Shown piece by piece: positions 36,986 to 48,757 of a DNA stretch of 64,000 nucleotides. Position 1 is the stretch's first letter. Each line of letters begins with the position of its first letter. The position numbers were made by a program, and so were the translations under genes. A model generated the notes under the pieces. The model saw nothing but the letters and a program-made list of their open reading frames with translations. It searched no databases and was not told the origin of the DNA. Location of the stretch: positions 6,907,501 to 6,971,500 of the forward strand of contig AP031355.1 of the NCBI GenBank assembly GCA_037833965.1, written 5' to 3'. This stretch comes from Marchantia polymorpha subsp. ruderalis (taxonomy: Eukaryota; Streptophyta; Marchantiopsida; Marchantiales; Marchantiaceae).

Positions 36986-39900
36986 TGCTTTTCGCAAGCT
37001 GGGTCTGAAGATCAGACCACGCTACCGCCAAGCGCAGGCCCCCAAATTCCATGCGTGCGATTGTGGACCGTCGGTGATGGGGTTAGTGAGTTTGCTTTCA
37101 TTTTTGGCCCATACACTTCGAAGGAATATAGCAGGGAAAATGACACGATGCACTGGGGGGCGTGGGTCCAGCCAGACAAGGACTTGCTGACTCGTCAGAG
37201 ATTGCAAGGTCGACGTCATGAGGCGCTTTTCCCTCGATGGCAGTGCTGTTGACGAACGTGACGACTTTCTGTCTCTGAGAGATTCCTTCACTCGAGTGGA
37301 TAGAAACGGAATGTATTTGGAAAGTTTGTCATGATGTCATACAGACTGCTTTTAATCCCATGCCGATGAGAGGGACGCGTAATAACTGCTGCAGCATGGG
37401 CTGTTGGCCTAATATTTCCCACACGTGATTTCCATGTATGAGCTAAAGCTCCCGAACAAAATAGGTTGACTCTCTCCTCGACTGAAATTCTCATTCGTCT
37501 CTAGGCTACATCTGCTTTGATTGTGCAAAAGCTCAGTGTTCTAACTCTCAGGGCTTCCTACATCTCCGCACGTGGTCCATGCCATGCCATGCCTTTGTCT
37601 TTCCCTGTCGCTTGCCGCCTTTGTTGACGCCTTTCTGCTCTTCACGCACAATTCAGCTCACTCCCTCCAGCCTCCTAATCTCGGCTTCGATGAACCCAGA
37701 TCCATTCGTTTCTCCGCAGAGGTGCCCGCCTTCAAAATGTTCCATCATTCAGTGCGCTTTCGTCGACGTTTCCCGGATGGCCTACTGTATCGCAATTTGG
37801 TCCTCTTCGGTCTTCCATCGCGGGTGAGTCAAGCTTTCTGGCGTGAAAATAATCCTCCTCCTCCTCCTCTTCTTCGTCTCTGGGTCAGTCAGTATCTGGT
37901 TAACTGTATCGGTGCAAAATTTTGAGAAAGCAGGTCTCGAGATCTCCTCGTTCTGGCCGTCCTGCTTCCTTGTCCCACGGTATCTTCTTGGGTCCACGTG
38001 ATTGCATCATCTCGGGCTCTGTGGTCTGTTCCACCGTCATCGTTGCATCAATTGCATTAATATCAATAAGCTCTCTCTGACTGGGACTGGCTACTTCACA
38101 CCTCGGGGCAGTCGCCTGCTCGTACAAAACTGACCCTTTGTCAGACCTTTTGCTGTAAAGTATATACTCGATTAACACTTGATTTCGTCTCTCTCGGCGA
38201 ATGTCCTCACTTCATTGCTGTCGACGAATTCCGAAAAGGTATGATGGCAACGGTGCCCGGCACTCACTAGCAGCAGCTCCTTCACCAACACTGGAAACAG
38301 AGAAATTCTATTCCAAAACAGTATCATCTTTGCATCCGGTGAATGTCAGCTCCTGGTGCATCTCCCTGCGTTTTCTGCCGGGCCACATCACGCTCTGTAA
38401 ATCGTCTCTCGCACAACCTTTCAAGCCCCGCGTGATGTGGTGTGCTCGCTCGTCGAATTTTTCCCGTGCGGATCTCCTCGTTCATGTAATGAATAGACGG
38501 CGAGCTGTTGCGTTACTTCGTCGATCGGAAAATCACTTCTTCTCTAACCCTGACCTTCGCTCTAAACTTGAGACTCTGCAGCTAATTTCGTATCAAGACT
38601 TATGAGGGTTCCAGTTCCTCCGTACATTTCTATCTCTAAATCTGCTTCTGCATCCGTGGTCCCCTGCATAAAATTCGAGACTCATACTGACATCTGGAGA
38701 CATATATGTAAGCAGACACAGTGCTCTCTACACGTAGAGCAGAATTGAATGCCCGATAGAATATATGAGATGGGCGAACCACAGCGAGACTGTGCCGCTG
38801 TACTGCCATCGGACCGACTGATTACGAGCAGTGGCCATCATGCTCTCCCAAAGAGACACGGTCTCCGTGCAGAATAGGACATCATTCTCGTTTCTCAGCA
38901 GAGTACAAGCTGCAATTGCAGACATTCGTGTTCTCTCCATGTGCTCTTCCGTAGGATCGGAGTAAAGGAGACAGGTCCACATCTCGAACGACGACCGACC
39001 GAGTCCTCCACGTCCCAGCTCATAAAATGACACAGAGGAATGTAACAATTGTAGAAAGTTGCGGTCGTCAAATCTGGATTCCGTCCGTGCTAGGACCTGT
39101 CGAGCAAGAGGAAGAGCAAAAAGTCGGCAAGAGTCATCTCGATTTCCTGGTACCAAGCCATCTTCACTTCACATAGACTGCTCTGATTCTTCGAGCTCGA
39201 GAATCGTGAATGCTTGCGCAGTTCAAGAATAGCACTGGCCACAGAGAATGCTTTTGCAGGCCTACGTCGCTACGTTTTATGCCTAGAGGGTTATTGCCGG
39301 GAGGTTATTGAGGGCTTCAGGTATGGCAAAGGGTGGGGACAGGCTGTGATTCTTCTATCCTCTTATTCAGGAACGCCTGCCTCCATGCCTGTTCAGCTTC
39401 TCCAACAGCGATCTCTTCCGAGGCTATTCTGCACCCCGGTGGATGAAGATGCAGAGAGCTTCAGCTTTATTAGCCTTAGCCTTTGCCTCCTCCTCCAGCC
39501 AGATTCGGAAGGCAGCCCGCAACATCTAGAGGTGGAAAAGCGCATGGCCTCTTTCCTCACCAGCTCACTGCGCATTCAGATGTTCTGAATCTCGGCTCTG
39601 AAACTGGACTTGGCGTTTGCTGAGCCCGGCACACGCAAGAAGAAGGCGAAAGTGCTTTCGGAGGTCCAAAGCCGAAATCCAGAGGGCGGGAGCTTCAAGC
39701 CACGGCTCGACGAGTCTCGAATGAGCATTCAACGATCCGAGCTTCATACGCTTCACACGGTTCATGCGACCTCACGTACGCATCGCAGCCATCGGTTCAG
39801 AGTCTTCTTCTGTGCAAGTAGCGCAAATAGACAAGCGCCTTGTGATTCCCACCCATCCCCCGTTCATGCCGGGCCTAAATCGGGCTCCGACTTTTCAGCT

Positions 39901-42900
39901 GAAAGTGGCGATCTGCAGTTGTCACTGCGTCAACTCTGCTGTCACGTGAATCTACTCATCATTGAACTCGCTCGAGAATCGCCCTTTCCAGCGTCTTTTG
40001 CTTTTCTGACTTCCTGGTCTAGGCCAGGAAGCGACCACAGTGGTGCTTACTGACCTCTGGCGTCCCAGCATCGCATCAGGGCAAGGCCCTGCGCCCCCTG
40101 CTTGCGCAAGCTACAGGCCAGACAAAATTCCCTTCGCCTTTTCCAGAGCCCTAGATATTCGTCGTTACCAGCAAAAATCAGTCATCGCTCCCGCACCGCT
40201 TTTAAATGGGCTCATGTGCCTTCTGAATGACTATCGTGTCTTGTATATAATCACATCCTGGAGAGTTATTTCACGTACCAAATCCACAAATCCACAACGC
40301 AAATAAAGTGAACCGATGAGCAATCATTTGGAAGGGCAATCTTGAGTCGTTCACATGTCATGACTACAGAGCGCCTGGATACAGTCTGGCGATCACTTTG
40401 TCAATCAGGGGCGTCGGAGGTGCGAGCTTTTCTCTCACAGTTGCCCGAAGAGCTGATCACCTTGTGGATGCGCCTCATCTCTGGTGACCTTTGTGATTTC
40501 CAGTGGGGCAGCTGAACCACCTGAAGGCTCAGCAGTGAGCTTCCCTTGCCACAACAGACAATAGAATATGGTGGGAATGTTGAGCCGAAAAGTGAATATG
40601 GCTCACTGAACAGGAGCACGACCGGAATACAGCACAGCGTGATCCACTGGTCGATTCCAGGGCCAGAATTTCATCCATTGAGGGAACGCAATTCCCTCTA
40701 TGGCCTGTACTGCACTGTGCTCCACCCTGAAGCACTAGCGGCCTGCTTCACCTCCCTCCTGCCTCTTCGTCTTCGTCGGCCCCACCCACCAAATAGACGG
40801 CCATCTCTGCCTGAGGATATTTCGAAGAGCTTCACAGTTGTGTTCTAACCTAGATCGTCGACAAGCAGGCTCACCCCCTCCCATTCCATCGCATCCCATC
40901 AGGAGGGCAACTGGAACCCGTAGTAATTTTACAGAACAGAATGTCTTTCTGCGAGTGATTCAGAAGCTGTTCGATGTTCATTTTCTTCGACATTCCACTG
41001 CCTTTCACCGTTTGTGGACTCTGATTCATGGTCACCCTAAATCAGGCTAGACATTCGAGATACAGCGTGTGCACACGAGGCGACCACAAGAGCATCCTTC
41101 GAGAGGAGATGAGCGTGAGGGTAAGAACCTCTGGGTCAGGAACGGGCACCTTTTACATATCCCCCTTGGAGAATCTGTTCACAGAGAAGTTAGATCCCAT
41201 GCTAATCCCGCACACTTGCCAGAAAGCATGAGCTCCATTCTTGCGTACAGAAAATTCCTGCTTCCTTCGGATCCTTCTTAAATTGGTGACAGCATGAACC
41301 TTGTCCTTCTTCTAAACGCTTTCCTCCAAGCCCTGCCCTTCTCCGATGTTATAGACTATAATTTCTCGGGGTTTTCTGAACGTGCAGGGGAGAAACCAAA
41401 TTGGCAAACACGAATGTAATCTGATCATAGATGTAGCCTACGTTGGACACCAGAGGGTTTCAAGACCAAGATTCTTAAATAAGAAATGCAGCTGATACAG
41501 GCTGAACATTATAACGAGTGTGCTGATGAGAGTTCTGCTCTCGTGCCGCAGAACACCAGTTCGTTTCTCGAGAGGGTTTCTTTTCTCCCGCTCTCATCAA
41601 GTGCTGGGCGTGTCTACCGTGAACAAATCAGTGATTCCGAACCTCACCTGCGCATAATTTTGGGCAGAAGATGGTACAAGCAAATAAAATGTCGGCCATG
41701 ACTCTTCCGTCTCTGTTGAACGAATAGTCCACGCATCGAACGCTTCGTACAGTCCGCGGGTTTGTGCGGTCGGCCATAATAATCTCTATTCACAGCTGGA
41801 ATAGAATTTAGTAAATGCAACAGTTGCACCATTACTGTAGGTTTCAGTTCATCATCGGAAGTAGATAAGCATCGAGAGTTCGCTGGCAACATCATAATGC
41901 ACGGATAATGTGCTGAGTTACGACATTGGAGCTCCTTTAAGAGTCCAGATGAGTTTTGGAACTGTCGGCGTTTCATGAAGATCAATTACAGCACAGAGGG
42001 AGAGAGATATACTTTCTAATTTTGCAACTCCCGAATCGTAATCGTACGGTGACAATGGTAGCTCGCATGGCAGCAAGTCATATGTCGCGCTAATTCAAAC
42101 GGCCACGATTCTGCTCCGCATGGCTTGTACAGTGTGTATGTTCATATATAGCAGCTGACGACTGTTCCTGAGAATTTTTGGACTGCTTGATGTCGAAACA
42201 GCCTAAGGCTTGGACAGGACGCTGACCGTACACAAAACAGGTGAAAACTGTTTCGAGCAGAGCGATTAGATGAACAATTGTTGTGCATGACATGATAAGA
42301 AAGCTGCACACCGTCGATATGGCATCTGCCTGAGAGGATTCGGAAAAAGAGGGTGGAACTAGTACAAGATTATGGACATAAGATCCAACAGGACTGGAAT
42401 GAACATCATCAATCAAGCGAGCAAATCAAGAGTGGCACTCTGATCCACGAGGAGTCAAACAAGGTCCGGCGAATCAGATGGCGATGAGAAGACTGAAAGC
42501 GTCGACGTGCACTCACTGCTCATGATCGCAGTGAGTGAAGTTCTTCGGAAGTCCGGACGCAGCATCATTGTCATGCACGTCCCGGACCCATGGCGAACAA
42601 CAAGAGACAAATCAACGCCGCCGAAAACGTGGCGGAAATGCAAAGGAACTTTCTCTCGACTGAACAGAGCCTCAAGTCGGACTCAGGTAACCCAGAACAC
42701 CGAGCCCGTCCATATACGCGCACATGAAACTCGTTACCTCACAAAAGCATCCGGAAAAGTCAATCCGGGAAAGGGGAATCAAAGAGCCCAACCAATCACT
42801 GACCGGTTGGGCTCTTTGATTCCCCTTTCCTCGACACGAGAACTGCTAAGAGAGTGCTCCCCCACAACTTGCTCTGGGATTATGTACGATCTTTTCTTTG

Positions 42901-43330
42901 GACATTTTAGTTTCCATCTTCCTCTCAGAATCAAACCAAACAAGGGCATCTCGTGTTTTTGACCAGTATAGCTTGGGCTCCGTCCGTCACTCTCTATTTC
43001 CACACAGAATGTCTTTACAAATCCTTCAGGAGCACATGAGAATACTGTTGGCCACGAAACATTTTCACATGAAACATCGAAATGGCGAGTCTTCGGCGGC
43101 CACGCAGAGTCAGAATACGACTTTCCACCGACTCTTCCGCTTCCACCTCGGGCTTCGAAACAACACATCGAGTCCTTGCCAAAATGCTTGCTTGCTTGCT
43201 GGCTCAGCCCGTCGTTGAGCCCGGAGTCGAAGGCCCAATTGTTTCCAATTCATCGCATAGTATAGTCTAATTATTTTGGATGGAAATGTGCAGGGAATGT
43301 AAAGTTGGTAAGTTCGTATCACCTTCGAGT
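36986..43330. other. Moderately GC-rich stretch with no recognisable protein gene
   Basis: Open frames of 100-150 codons lie on both strands (37,572-37,925 +, 38,728-39,156 -, 39,214-39,588 +, 39,610-40,053 +, 42,507-42,962 +, 42,779-43,168 -) and often overlap. None shows a known domain, clear splice-linked partner or coding-like conservation that I can judge. The composition is that of the gene-bearing parts of this window, so an untranslated RNA or an unfamiliar gene is possible. A perfect 26-bp hairpin lies at 42,768-42,830. Confidence 0.35.
42768..42830. repeat. Perfect 26-bp hairpin, 11-nt loop
   Basis: The arm beginning ggaaaggggaatcaaagagc (42,768-42,793) is matched exactly by 42,805-42,830. 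It is one of the two longest perfect short-spacer stems in the window. The stem length would suit a small-RNA precursor, but there is no evidence of transcription. Confidence 0.92.
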
Positions 43331-43866
43331 GCACCTTGATGTGAATTTATGCCACCTACTATACAAGACTTTGCTCACCAGAGTCGCATAAGACATGTCA
43401 GTGGACGTGGTTCTCGTTGGAATGATAATATTGCCACTCCCAAGTTATGATCTGCACTAATGAAGTGTTAGCAGTTTTGCGATTGATGTGGTTAGGAGTG
43501 ATGAAGGTTTGTGTTGAGACTTTATACGCTTTTCTCCACTTATCTTTGCCCTTTGCAGCTTTGTTCCGTCATCTTTTCAGTAAAGGTGGTTTTCGATTCT
43601 CTCGTTTATGGACCTTTAGTCATCATTCCCATCATAAATTATAATCACGACTGTGCCTGCAGTCATGGAACAGTGGTATACGTTTTGACGAAAGAGCATC
43701 GTCATTTTTCCCTTTATTCGTCGCTCATGTTTGACAACGAAAGGCTTGAGGTCACTAAGCATCATTCAAAATGGCAAAAGTGTATCAGAGATGCAAAAGT
43801 GCACAGATCTCAAATCACCCCAAAGAAGGGCGAGACATGGAAACAATAGTACACTAGAAGCAAGAT
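43331..43866. other. No recognisable gene
   Basis: A plus-strand frame at 43,511-43,849 is open but unrecognised. Nothing else is visible. Confidence 0.35.
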
Positions 43867-43981
43867 CATGGCAAAGGGTTCTTAACTCATAAGTCCTTTG
43901 CCATGAGGCATCATGGCATCATATATATATGGTGATGAATCCGTGCTCTTTTATCCACGCTAAAGAGCATGGATAAAAGAG
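43867..43981. repeat. Two adjacent perfect hairpins (11 and 12 bp)
   Basis: The first has arms catggcaaagg (43,867-43,877) and its complement (43,895-43,905). The second has arms ctcttttatcca (43,946-43,957) and its complement (43,970-43,981). A short AT repeat lies between them. Confidence 0.8.
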
Positions 43982-44250
43982 AAAGGGGGGAAGGGGGAGA
44001 ATTGGTGGACAATATAGATACATTGGAAAGTTAAGAGCAGAGTCTTCTCGATACATAAAGCGTGTAACACATAGTTCGAGGAAAAGCAAGAGATTCAAGT
44101 TGCAACAACGTTCAACTTAGCGCTTTTATGTTTAGTTCAAACGAGGGGGCAAACATGCTTTGCTTTTCATAAGCAAAAGTACAAACGGTGGCTTTTTGTA
44201 CAGCTCAAATCAACTCGGTGAACTCAAGGAAAATCACATTCCAGCCAGTG

Positions 44251-44355
44251 AATGAAGTGATTCTTAAATTTCAAAACAAGTTAAAGTCATAAATTTTTAC
44301 GATGTACAAAAATCTATGACCTTAACTTCTTTTGAAATTTAAGAATCATTTCATA
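44251..44355. repeat. Near-perfect 41-bp inverted repeat
   Basis: The left arm 44,251-44,291 (with gattcttaaatttcaaaa) and the right arm 44,315-44,355 match at all but about three positions, with a spacer of roughly 23 nt. It is followed by an (AT)n microsatellite at about 44,352-44,375. Confidence 0.85.
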
Positions 44356-44996
44356 TATATATATATATATATATCTATTGAAATTGTGATAGATTATACA
44401 ATTATGTCCATCATGATGTGCAATAATTTTGAACAGGAGGAATATAAATCACGCTTTTTCACACTGACACATATTATATATAAAATAACTGCGACAGTTG
44501 CAAGGAATAATATCAAAATAGGAAATTTCTGGATAATTCAACTCAAACGGTTAAGTTTTATATATAACAAAAAACTTGGAGAATAGGGGCTTGTAGCAAA
44601 ATATGCCAAAATCTTAAATATCTATGTGAAAAAGTTTGATGATTTTTAGCTTGTGAATCTGAATTCCAAATTTAGTTACACATGTATCATATATTGACTT
44701 ATTAGACTTCTAAACTGCTCAGAAACAAAAAATTTCAAAATTGACGGATTTTTGTTCATGTACAACTGTAATCTTATCTCAAAATATTTGGATTGAAGAT
44801 GATCAGAATAAAAAACTACTGAAGAAAATCACTTAATGATATCAATAACTAAATGTGATCAACAAAATTGTGATGATGATGAATATGTTCAATTACATGA
44901 ATGAGATAAAATATGAAATAAATTCAAATACATTTGATTTCAAAATTTTCACATAAGTAACAAAAGAATCATAATTACTTAGAAGATCAAAAAATT

Positions 44997-45039
44997 AGAC
45001 AAGAAATAAATGCCAAATTTTGGCATTTATTTCTTGTCT
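44997..45039. repeat. Perfect 21-bp palindrome with 1-nt centre
   Basis: The arm agacaagaaataaatgccaaa (44,997-45,017) is followed by one T and its exact complement (45,019-45,039). A one-base spacer is very hard to maintain in DNA and suggests recent origin. Confidence 0.92.
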
Positions 45040-47023
45040 AACATGATCATAAAATTTATATTATTACAGCACAATAGTTTATGAATCCTGAACTTTTGAA
45101 CATCATAGATGAAAAATGAAATGAATCAACTTTTACATCATTTTGAGATTAAGAATTCATAAAAAAATTCTCATTTTGTGCTTTGAAGAATATACTATGT
45201 AACTAATGTATATGAAAAGAAATTAAATATCAGACAAGTGTATCATTCGGATTGGATCACTCAATACAAGAATCAACTCTTGAAATGCAATGAAAAAATA
45301 AGACTTGACTATATTATATAGTTTAAAACATGGATGAAGTTCAAATACCTAGAGTATCTGCAGATTTTTAGATTTCTTGACTTCCTCTCTCTTGTGGAAA
45401 TATCTCCTTTTTATCACAAACATAAGTAAATATTCAGTTTTCAAAATGAGTTTAAATACTGAACAGTCGGAAAAACGGTGGGATATTCTTGTGGGAGAAA
45501 TTTATCCAATTTAATTGAAGAAAAAAAAGGTGAATCTTTTGAGCTCCTCTCACACAAAATTATATTGAATGTATATGTTGATCTTCTGAAATTTCAAAGT
45601 ATAATTGACGCAAACGAAATTTGGCAGCTACAAAAACATCATCATCGAAGTAAGGAGGTCATAACTTGAAGGATAAGATGTTGCGAGAAGGCTATTAATT
45701 AGAATTTAAACATGTTACAAAACTCTATGTACTATACAAAAGCTAGATACAATCATATACTAAGAATTCCATACTAGATTGATGAAATCTGAAAGAATTC
45801 TTCCAGTTTGCACATGTAATAATGTATGTGTGGTTTTTTTAAAAGCATTAGTATCTTCAAGCAATTTTTTTTATTATAGTCTCTTAAGTTGAGCAATTAA
45901 AGTGTTTTGACTATCAAACGTTGGCATAATATTGAGGGAGGTCCAAAATTAATTTATTACTGAAAAAAACATCAATGATCATGTTTCAGTATAATTTATA
46001 TCCTATATATTCAAGTCTTGAAAGCATACATTTGTTTAAGTTGAATGTTTATTGAAAAAAAAAATCTAGTCTATGATCATATATTTTTTCAGATACTCAC
46101 TTGATAAGTTTTTAAAGTAAAATGCTTGATTGAGAGTAGATGATAGGATTAGAAAAATCTATGAATACTATTCCTTGTTTTATACAAAATTGACACATGT
46201 TGATGCTTCACATGAGAAACATTATCTTTTCTGCAATCTAGAACTGTTAGTATACATATTGTAATAGCATTTATTGCTATTACTAGTTTTGAAGTACAAA
46301 GTAAACCTTTAATAATATTACATAACATAAAAATCTAATTTTTTGTGACAAGTATAATGCTGTAAGTACTATCATTAAAATTAATAAATAGTAAATTATG
46401 AATATCCAATATAATTCAAGATTTCATGATTTAATATCAATTACCAAAATATTCAAATTGATATTTCCAAGTTTATGTGTAAATCTTAGCATGAATTTAC
46501 CTCAGCTACATTCTCATCATGCTTGATCTTATTTTCTAAATAAGATGTGTTTGATGACATAAAAAAAAAGCAACTTTCAAATGTGTGACAAGAACTTTTG
46601 ACGGTGACATAAATCTTTGACAAGGTCATGTTCATAATTACATACGGAAGATAAGTCATCGAAATTACTTTTGACATGAATCATTATTCTTAAGACGTTT
46701 ATTATCACCTCATTTATTGATGACAGATATATTTCAATTTATCATGTCAATACAGGGTTATATTTTTAAGTATGCTTGAGAAATCTGAATCATTAAAGAA
46801 AGAAAATGAGATTTTCTTTTGACTCTCTAATTCAGCTATAGATTTACACACATCTTAATATACCTAGATTTTTAGTATACTCTACATACTGAATCTATTT
46901 TTCTACACAAATTTTTCCTTGTGCTTGATCAGTTGGAACCTTGTGAATATTGGCTGTACTGACTTCATTTATTTCTTTCCATGAAATAGATTAAGCATTT
47001 TCTTGATCTATAGCATAGATCTA

Positions 47024-47048
47024 GAGGGGTATAGACTCTATACCCCTC
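47024..47048. repeat. Perfect 11-bp hairpin, 3-nt loop
   Basis: The arm gaggggtatag (47,024-47,034) is followed by act and its exact complement (47,038-47,048). It is non-coding. Confidence 0.8.
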
Positions 47049-47353
47049 CACATCTTCTTTGCTCGCATGTACAAAGTGATAAAACTGTAAATAAGAAGCT
47101 AATAATTTATCTGAAACTCACTTGGAGGATGCTAATGTCCAATACTTATGATTCTCATCCCTTGCTATGTACTCCAAACGTTGCAAAGATTTTTTCCAAG
47201 AAAAAAAAAAGTTCTAATTATCTCTCAGTTATGCTAATTATTATATAAATTATTTAAGAATTAAGATCTCTGATTGGTTGGAGTTATCTCATATCAAAAT
47301 GAACACGCGCACAAGAGGTTTCTCATGCAACAGTGAACGTTGTGCTATCTGCA

Positions 47354-47547
47354 GTGCAGGGTTACACGTCGAGTTCGGTAACGATGACGTGATTAAACGC
47401 AGAATCAAAGTTGGTAACAAGAAAGATCAAAAAACTTATCAAAATATCTTGTGCAGGGTTACACGTCGAGTTAGGTAACGATGACGTGATTAAACGCAGA
47501 ATCAAAGTTGGTAACAAGAAAGATCAAAAAAATTATCAAAATATCTT
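47354..47547 (+). repeat. 97-bp tandem duplication
   Basis: The unit starting gtgcagggttacacgtcgag at 47,354 is repeated from 47,451 to 47,547 with about two differences. The unit is much more GC-rich than the AT-rich DNA around it, so it may derive from an inserted sequence. The frame through it (47,278-47,478, +) has no known domain. Confidence 0.9.
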
Positions 47548-48757
47548 GTGTGTTCCCACGGGAACAAACTAGTTGTGAAATATAATTAACATAAATTGAG
47601 TGATAATTAGCCGCACCCCACCAAATATATCAAAGAATCACCTTGTATCCACCATGACTGACTACTATTCATTGGTATCAATAGTGCGAAACATTGTTAA
47701 AGGCCCTGAAGAAACCTTCACACATGGAAAATATATTACAAATATATTCTAGGTCACTTGAAGTTACCCGTGGATAATACATAAAAGGAGGTATACCTTA
47801 CAAAGGTATGCTTTCACATTTTAGAATATCACGAATATTCGCTTGTCATTCTCTAACACCAAACACGAGTTCCATGGCGAAGGCAAAATGTGGTATCGAA
47901 TGCGCCACAACTAAAGAAGCCGAATACTTTCTTCTAGAAATCTCAACAAAGTTACATCAATGGAGCGCGACACCAATAAATCATCACTGTGATAGTTGAA
48001 CAAACGAGACAGGGAAATGTGACATTTCTCGTATGACCAAACATTTCAAATGTTTGGTCATAAACACGGAGGGCTATCAGTAAGTACACGGACGAAAGGA
48101 TGCAGTGAAGATAATCTGGAGCATTCGTCGTGCGAAGATACCGTGCTTGGATACCGTGAGATTACGGACAAACAACAACCGACAGTCAGTGACCTGGGGT
48201 TTACTGACTGGGATCAGGTGTGGTCTGGTGGGGGAGAGTCGTCGAGTCAGAGGTCTAGGTTGCTAGCTGCCGGTCAGAGCGACAGGTTCCCTGGGTCCGG
48301 ACGAGAAATTCAAGCATAAAGTGCTGCGCATTCGACCATAGACCTCGGAGCCCAGTGCAGTCAGGATTTCAGAGTCGGCAGTGTGTCTGCCGGGAACAGT
48401 TCACACGGAGGCTGCACACTGGAAGCAGATTCGATTTCTCGTCGAAGAAATCGAGTGTCCTCGCTGCTTTGTGAAGCTCGAGCAGGGGCTCGAGAGCTCG
48501 CAGCTCCCGATAGAGGGACCTGGACCTTCGAGTGGCTCCTCTGGTTTGGAGTCTCTTATGACTGAAAAACTGAAAAACTGCTCCGATTGACGAAGAAAAA
48601 CTGTTCGAGTGAAGGAGAGGGAGGAAAGCACTTTCATCATCGCCAGTCGAGACCCGAATGAACAGACGACGATAAAGTCTGCGGAGGGTACTGTGAAGCT
48701 CGTGCCTGCCTGGGTCATCCATCCGTCGGAACACTGTGTTTGTCGTGGGCTGAGATC
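47548..48757. other. Upstream region of the POT transporter gene
   Basis: No other gene is recognised. The composition turns GC-rich at about 48,060. A perfect 14-bp hairpin with a 1-nt centre (atgaccaaacattt) lies at 48,033-48,061. Open frames on both strands between 48,369 and 49,075 are shadows of GC-rich leader and exon 1. No clear TATA box is visible. Confidence 0.4.
48033..48061. repeat. Perfect 14-bp palindrome with 1-nt centre
   Basis: The arm atgaccaaacattt (48,033-48,046) and its complement (48,048-48,061) flank a single C. It lies at the transition from AT-rich to GC-rich DNA upstream of the transporter gene. Confidence 0.88.

Larger units (their letters stand above)
44376..47353. 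other. AT-rich stretch, no recognisable gene
   Basis: The DNA is strongly AT-rich with only short open frames. I looked for retrotransposon and transposase signatures as in the 12-14 kb region and found none. Hairpins at 44,997-45,039 and 47,024-47,048 are the only ordered features I can support. Confidence 0.45.
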
